Assembly (NCBI RefSeq): GCF_009913435.1
Contig: NZ_CP047895.1
Location: 2,178,501 to 2,242,500, forward strand
Direction: 5' to 3'
Length of the DNA: 64,000 nt
Source: Sphingomonas changnyeongensis
GTDB taxonomy: Bacteria; Pseudomonadota; Alphaproteobacteria; Sphingomonadales; Sphingomonadaceae
Shown piece after piece: positions 60,025-64,000 of this stretch (the first letter of the stretch is position 1; each line of letters starts with the position of its first letter). The position numbers and the translations under genes are program-made. The notes beneath the pieces were generated by a model. The model searched no databases, had not been told where the DNA came from, and saw only the letters and a list, made by a program, of their open reading frames with translations.

Positions 60025-60054
60025 TTGACTTGGTGTGTAATATCACACTAATGT
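60025..60054 (+). promoter_or_regulatory. Rightward prophage early promoter with operator O3
   Basis: -35 TTGACT at 60025-60030; 18-bp spacer; a weak -10 TAATGT at 60049-60054. Operator O3 (GGTGTG-TAATAT-CACACT, 60032-60049) occupies the spacer, as O1 does for the leftward promoter. O2 and O3 are 32 bp apart centre to centre, about three helical turns. Confidence 0.6.
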
Positions 60055-60079
60055 TCGCTCATCACCAGGGAGCGGACGA

Positions 60080-60448
60080 ATGTCGCGGGTCAACACTCAG
60101 CCCGGATGCAACTGGGCATTGCGCCAGATGGTCGAAGACGATGCCCCGGCGGGCATCGCGCGCTGGTGGGATCACCCCGAGGCGCGGGCTATCCTCGAAG
60201 CGCTGGCGCTGAACCCGCCTGCGCTGGCCGAGCATCGGCGCGTCTACTACCGCACCCACGACGACTACATCCGCTATCTCGGTGCCGGTCCGGCTCGCCT
60301 TGAAGCGATCCGCGATCAGTATGAGTGCGAGGCCATGGGGCGCTGCGATCATGCGGCGTTCTATGCCCAGCGTCCCGTCGCATGGGTCATCTACGATCGG
60401 CTCACAGGGCGCCTGAGCGCGGCCCCGGCGCAGCGGGTGGCGGCATGA
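60080..60448 (+). CDS. Prophage early hypothetical protein, 122 aa
   Basis: First gene of the rightward operon. Charged, helical, with RRVYYRTHDDYIRYLGAGPA in the middle; no domain recognised. ATG 60080 follows GAGCGG weakly. Coupled to the next small gene (ATGA). Confidence 0.6.
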   Translation: MSRVNTQPGCNWALRQMVEDDAPAGIARWWDHPEARAILEALALNPPALAEHRRVYYRTHDDYIRYLGAGPARLEAIRDQYECEAMGRCDHAAFYAQRPVAWVIYDRLTGRLSAAPAQRVAA

Positions 60449-60546
60449 CCCCTTATGCTCGCCACCTGATCCGCCGCGCGGTCGTGCCGGCGATGCTCTG
60501 GGCGGTGCCCGTCTTTGGGCTCATCGTCGGAGTGCTCGCGCTGTGA
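60445..60546 (+). CDS. Prophage small membrane peptide, 33 aa
   Basis: A basic start (MTPYARHLIRRAV) followed by one hydrophobic helix (PAMLWAVPVFGLIVGVLAL). Overlaps both neighbours (ATGA and GTGA), which supports its reality. Confidence 0.55.
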   Translation: MTPYARHLIRRAVVPAMLWAVPVFGLIVGVLAL

Positions 60547-60869
60547 GCGCCGCCGTTGCCCGCCCCCGCGCACATCGGGCCGAAGAGTTCGAGCTGTTCT
60601 TCATCAACGAGGATGGCACCGCCCGCCTCAATCAAGGGCAGGCACCGATCAACCTGGCCGATGCACTCGAAACCTCCGCGGCGCTCTACCTGAAGGGTGA
60701 GCGCGTGATGATCCGGCACACCGACACTGCCGGTGCGGTCACGCTGCGCTTCTACCTGATCCGAGCGACCGCGCCGAAGTGGATGACCGTGGGCGGCCAA
60801 ACCGTCCGGGTTGCGCGGCGCTACGCGGATCACCTGTTCGATCTCAAGCCGACGGAGAAGTTCCTTTGA
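60543..60869 (+). CDS. Prophage hypothetical protein, 108 aa
   Basis: GTG start. The region RAEEFELFFINEDGTARLNQ followed by LKGERVMIRHTDTAGAVTLR is beta-rich; no family recognised. It sits directly before the exonuclease and shares a TTGA overlap with it. Confidence 0.6.
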   Translation: MSAAVARPRAHRAEEFELFFINEDGTARLNQGQAPINLADALETSAALYLKGERVMIRHTDTAGAVTLRFYLIRATAPKWMTVGGQTVRVARRYADHLFDLKPTEKFL

Positions 60870-61771
60870 ACGCCATCTCAACCCGCGAAGCATGGCTTGC
60901 CGAGCGCCGCACCGGCATCGGCGGGAGCGATGTTGCCGCCATTCTCGGTGTGTCGCCTTACCGTTCTGCGCTGGACGTCTTCCTCGACAAGCGCGGCCTG
61001 CTCGTCGACCAAGCCGAGAGCGAACCAATGCGCTGGGGCACGCTGCTCGAGCCCGTCGTCCGGCAAGAATATGCGAACCGCACCGGTCGGAGCGTGGCGC
61101 TTCCGGAGGGCGTTCTTCGCCACCCGCGCTACGGGTTCATGCTGGCGAACCTCGACGGCATCGCGACCGATCGCCTTTACGAAGGAAAGACGGCGCGCAC
61201 CGCAGAAGGCTGGGGCGAGCCCGGCAGCGACGAAGTGCCTCAAGGCTATTTGCTTCAGGTTCAGCACTACATGGCCGTCACCGGCTATGACGTGACCGAC
61301 ATCGCGGTGCTGATCGGCGGCAGTGACTTTCGCATCTACACCGTCGAAGCCGATGCCGAGCTGCACGAAATGCTGGTCGAGGCCGAGGCTGAGTTCTGGC
61401 GCCGCGTCACCGATGACGACCCGCCCGAACCGATAACCATGGCTGACGCTCTGAAGCGCTGGGGCCGTCAGAGCCGCGCCGATTCTGTCATCGCATGCCC
61501 GGAGGTGGCCGAGGCGGTTGACCAGTTGAGGGCGATCAAAGCGGCACAAGCCGACCTCGCGGCCCGCGAAGAAGCAGCCAAGCTGACGATCATGGCCGCG
61601 CTGGGCGATGCCGACACGCTCGTTGCTCGCGACGGCACGACGCTGTGCACGTGGAAGGCCGCGAAGGCAGCGGCTCGGCTGGACAGCAGGGCGCTGAAGG
61701 CCGCGCACCCCGAAATCTACTCGGCATTCCTCAAAGCTGACGAGCCGAACCGGCGCTTTCTGATCAAGTAG
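60866..61771 (+). CDS. YqaJ-family phage exonuclease (lambda-Exo-like recombinase)
   Basis: A 301-residue nuclease. Family opening REAWLAERRTGIGGSDVAAI and LGVSPYRSALDVFLDKRG, active-site residues in MLANLDGIATDRLYEGKTA (D...EGK) and the QVQHYMAVTG helix. The PD-(D/E)xK core degrades 5' strands to make 3' overhangs for annealing. TTG start at 60866 overlapping the preceding stop; no ATG is available near the conserved N-terminus. The C-terminal part after about 200 is a helical extension. Confidence 0.88.
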   Translation: MNAISTREAWLAERRTGIGGSDVAAILGVSPYRSALDVFLDKRGLLVDQAESEPMRWGTLLEPVVRQEYANRTGRSVALPEGVLRHPRYGFMLANLDGIATDRLYEGKTARTAEGWGEPGSDEVPQGYLLQVQHYMAVTGYDVTDIAVLIGGSDFRIYTVEADAELHEMLVEAEAEFWRRVTDDDPPEPITMADALKRWGRQSRADSVIACPEVAEAVDQLRAIKAAQADLAAREEAAKLTIMAALGDADTLVARDGTTLCTWKAAKAAARLDSRALKAAHPEIYSAFLKADEPNRRFLIK

Positions 61772-61783
61772 GAGCACGCACCA

Positions 61784-62920
61784 ATGAACGAAGTCACCCG
61801 CATCGTGAACCCGATGGGCGGCGGTGTTACCGAGCCGACCAGCCGCATCGGGGCGGTCGCAAACACCGATCAGCAGCGCGCGATCGCCGAAGTTCAGGCC
61901 GCAATGATGATCGCCCGCGCCAACCCGCGCAACGAGGTCGGCGCGATGGACCGCATCCTGAATGCGTGCCAGCGTCAAGGTTTGGCCGAGGCCGCGCTCT
62001 ACAGCTACTCGCGTGGCGGCTCTGAAATCACCGGCCCGTCGATCCGGCTGGCGGAGGCGCTGGCCCAGAACTGGGGCAATATTCAGTTCGGCATCCGCGA
62101 AATCGAGCAGCGGCACGGCGAATCTGTCGTTCAGGCCTTCGCTTGGGACGTGGAAACGAATGTCCGCCGCGAAATGACTTTCTCGGTTCCGCACACCCGA
62201 CACACCAAGCGCGGCTCCTACAAGCTGGAAGACCCGCGCGACGTCTACGAGCTCGTCGCCAATAACGGCTCGCGTCGGCTGCGCTCGTGCATCCTCGCCG
62301 TGATCCCTGGCGACGTTATCGACACGGCGGTTCAGCAGTGCGAGGCGACGATGCGCGCCAAGGCTGACACGTCGCCGGAAGCGCTCCAGAAGATGGTCAA
62401 CGCCTTCGCCGAGTTCGGCGTGAGCCAGCACCAGCTCGAGGCGCGCATTCAGCGTCGGTTCGACACGATCCAGCCAGCGCAGATCGTCGCACTACGCAAG
62501 ATCTACCAGAGCCTTCGCGACAACATGTCCGTTCCCGCCGACTGGTTCGACCCTGCAGAAGGCGATGCTGCCGACGAAGCGAAGTCGACCGGCAACGAGG
62601 CTGCCAAAGAGGCGCTTCGCAAGCAGACCCGCGCCCGTTCACCCCAGTCCACCGAAACCGCCACTCCCCCGGCAGCGGCCGCCGGCCCCTCAACGTCGTC
62701 CGAACCCGTGGCGGACGGCGACCGAGGGGATGCGAATGACGACCGCGCTGAGGCCGTGACCTTGGCCGACGCTCTGGATCAGATCGACCAGGCGACGTCC
62801 CCGATGGACGTCAACTCGCGCGTCTCGGCGCTCCTGCCGGGCCTGACCGAAGAGGAAGGTGGGGTGCTGCGCGATCGCGCGGTGGAGCGGATCGCCAAGC
62901 TGAAGGAAGCGGCGAAGTGA
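61784..62920 (+). CDS. Prophage protein, candidate single-strand annealing protein
   Basis: A 378-residue protein just after the YqaJ exonuclease. The N-terminal 210 residues are conserved-looking (AAMMIARANPRNEVGAMDRI, SRGGSEITGPSIRLAEALAQ, NNGSRRLRSCILAVIPGDVI). A Pro/Ala/Ser-rich acidic linker (about 268-325) and a short helical tail (DALDQIDQATSPMDVNSRVS) follow. I do not recognise it as RecT, Erf or Sak, but phage annealing proteins almost always accompany such exonucleases, and the layout of a conserved core plus acidic SSB-contact-like tail fits. Confidence 0.6.
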   Translation: MNEVTRIVNPMGGGVTEPTSRIGAVANTDQQRAIAEVQAAMMIARANPRNEVGAMDRILNACQRQGLAEAALYSYSRGGSEITGPSIRLAEALAQNWGNIQFGIREIEQRHGESVVQAFAWDVETNVRREMTFSVPHTRHTKRGSYKLEDPRDVYELVANNGSRRLRSCILAVIPGDVIDTAVQQCEATMRAKADTSPEALQKMVNAFAEFGVSQHQLEARIQRRFDTIQPAQIVALRKIYQSLRDNMSVPADWFDPAEGDAADEAKSTGNEAAKEALRKQTRARSPQSTETATPPAAAAGPSTSSEPVADGDRGDANDDRAEAVTLADALDQIDQATSPMDVNSRVSALLPGLTEEEGGVLRDRAVERIAKLKEAAK

Positions 62921-63105
62921 GCCCGGCCCGCGATGCCGCAGAGGTCCGCCGGCTCATGGCCCGGAAGGCGGTGCTGGTCGCCCAGTTGCGCGAGGTCGAG
63001 GCGAGGCTTGCCGATCATGGTGCCCGCCTGAGCCGCGCCAATGGCCTGGTCGTGCCCCTCAAGGGCGCGGCGCTGGCCCGGCTGGCGGAGCATGGTCGTG
63101 GGTAA
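62917..63105 (+). CDS. Prophage small coiled-coil protein, 62 aa
   Basis: GTG start overlapping the preceding stop. RKAVLVAQLREVEARLADHG is a strong coiled coil. No family recognised. Overlaps the next gene. Confidence 0.55.
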   Translation: MSPARDAAEVRRLMARKAVLVAQLREVEARLADHGARLSRANGLVVPLKGAALARLAEHGRG

Positions 63106-63307
63106 TCGCAGCGCGGCTGTCCCGGCGCGCGCCGACGGCCGGCCGCGCATCCACCTGCGGGCGACACGATCGGGCGCGCGATTTCGCCACGGGGCGACCG
63201 GCATCGACCACGATGCCGCGAGCCTCGGCGAGGCCGTCGAGCGCGCGCTTGAAGCCATCGGCGGCCGTGATGCCGTCATCATCTTCTCGGGAGAGCAGAA
63301 TGCCTGA
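63092..63307 (+). CDS. Prophage hypothetical protein, 71 aa
   Basis: ATG 63092 (or GTG 63098). RIHLRATRSGARFRHGATGI then LGEAVERALEAIGGRDAVII suggest a small alpha/beta fold; no family recognised. Overlaps the next gene by 8 bp. Confidence 0.5.
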   Translation: MVVGNRSAAVPARADGRPRIHLRATRSGARFRHGATGIDHDAASLGEAVERALEAIGGRDAVIIFSGEQNA

Positions 63308-63773
63308 TCGTCCCCATTGTCGGCGGCCAGAAGCCTGCGAGGCCAAGGGTGCCGGCCACTGCCGGCGGTGCGCCGCCGCCGCGATGCACGCAGATCCGCA
63401 CCGTGCGGCCAAGGTCAGCGCGAGCCTGAAAGCCCGGTTCGCCGATCCCGAGTTCAAGGCGCGCCACATGGAAAGGCTGATGGCGGTCCACAAAGACCCC
63501 GTCGTGATCGAGATCAGGCGCGAAAGCGGCAGGCGTTATGGCGCGGCCAACATTGCCACGACACGCACCCCCGAAGCGCGCGCGAAGGCAGGCAGATCGA
63601 TCCGGCAGACCAGGTCCGGCTGGTGCCCGATCGATCTCCGTCCGCTCTACATCAAGCTGCGCAACACGTTCGGTGCGGCCGAAGCCCGGCGCATGATCGA
63701 GGATCAGATGCGCACCGACGCCAGGCGCGCGGCGGCGGCCATCGCCAAGTCGATCGAAAGGCTGGCGGCATGA
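63300..63773 (+). CDS. Prophage protein with Cys-rich N-terminus, 157 aa
   Basis: Four cysteines in the first 25 residues (HCRRPEACEAKGAGHCRRC) could bind zinc. They are followed by basic helices (ASLKARFADPEFKARHMERL) of a kind seen beside phage homing-endonuclease modules and a C-terminal helix IKLRNTFGAAEARRMIEDQM. Likely nucleic-acid binding; exact role unknown. Overlaps the following gene (ATGA). Confidence 0.55.
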   Translation: MPDRPHCRRPEACEAKGAGHCRRCAAAAMHADPHRAAKVSASLKARFADPEFKARHMERLMAVHKDPVVIEIRRESGRRYGAANIATTRTPEARAKAGRSIRQTRSGWCPIDLRPLYIKLRNTFGAAEARRMIEDQMRTDARRAAAAIAKSIERLAA

Positions 63774-64000
63774 CTGGCGCTTACACCCATGTTGGCAAGC
63801 AGGTGCTGCTCGATGGCCTGCACTTCGCGGATGCTCGGGGCGAGCGCGCCGCCGAGCAAATCGCCGATCGCATGAACTCGATGTCTGCACTGATCGATGT
63901 GCTGGACGAGTGCGCCGAGTATCTCGCCCGGTTCTCGGATGCGGATGATCGCGGCCCGAACGAGGCAGCGATTTTGGAGGACCGGGTCCGCATCGCCATC
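63770..64000 (+). CDS. Prophage hypothetical protein, 5' part (runs off window)
   Basis: ATG 63770; 77 codons are visible, rich in acidic residues (IDVLDECAEYLARFSDADDR). No family recognised. The gene continues beyond the window. Confidence 0.6.
   Translation, partial: MTGAYTHVGKQVLLDGLHFADARGERAAEQIADRMNSMSALIDVLDECAEYLARFSDADDRGPNEAAILEDRVRIAI

Overview
The window is high-GC alphaproteobacterial chromosome, most likely from a sphingomonad. The evidence is a PEPxxWA-CTERM protein, many TonB-dependent receptors, an EipA/DUF1134 protein, a GTTC-N7-GTTC LexA box before an imuA-imuB-dnaE2 cassette, and tight ATGA/GTGA/TGATG start-stop overlaps in nearly every operon. The assignment rests on gene content only.

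Layout. 1-11.3 kb is core chromosome: the 3' end of isocitrate dehydrogenase, a Kef-type antiporter, a PEP-CTERM protein, aconitase, a HIT protein, YgfZ, dihydroorotase, EipA, tRNA-Ser(GCU), and a sugar (sorbosone) dehydrogenase lying between two copies of a 56-bp direct repeat. 11.4-16.9 kb (minus) is the SOS mutasome imuA-imuB-dnaE2. 17-29.7 kb is an unusual catabolic locus: ArsC, a two-domain HxlR regulator and a TonB receptor on the minus strand, divergent from nitronate monooxygenase, carotenoid/lignostilbene oxygenase, acyl-CoA ligase, two thiolases, a PaaN-like aldehyde dehydrogenase and a lipocalin-like protein. 29.7-41.9 kb is an N-acetylglucosamine/chitin-oligosaccharide locus: nagA, nagB-II and a GntR regulator, divergent from a TonB receptor, GH20 hexosaminidase, an EIIA-HPr-EI fusion and NagE.

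41.9-52.9 kb is the most interesting part: an orphan ECF sigma factor and a LysR regulator, then two bufferin operons arranged head to head. Bufferins are copper-binding, cysteine-rich RiPP metallophores matured by DUF692 multinuclear iron enzymes. One operon is bufA2-bufB-bufC (minus); the other is bufA1-bufB-bufC-DoxX-metallo-hydrolase (plus). They are accompanied by NDH-2, a YeeE/YedE protein and two related peroxiredoxin-like proteins. Three promoters here fit a GTAACC-N16-CGAA-type motif, suggesting one sigma-F-like regulon.

53-64 kb is mobile DNA: tRNA-Pro(UGG), a dead IS5-family element, an AT-richer island, an intact-looking IS3-family element, and the early region of a lambdoid-like prophage. 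The prophage has a methyltransferase, a Cro-like protein, an S24 repressor with palindromic operators, a Rap1a/Tai-like protein, a YqaJ exonuclease and a putative annealing protein. The window ends inside it.

Ten reading-frame breaks between 10 and 52 kb all look like loss of a single G/C, mostly in or beside short G/C runs, in otherwise well-conserved genes. I treat them as probable assembly errors, and report those genes over their full repaired extent with the break located.
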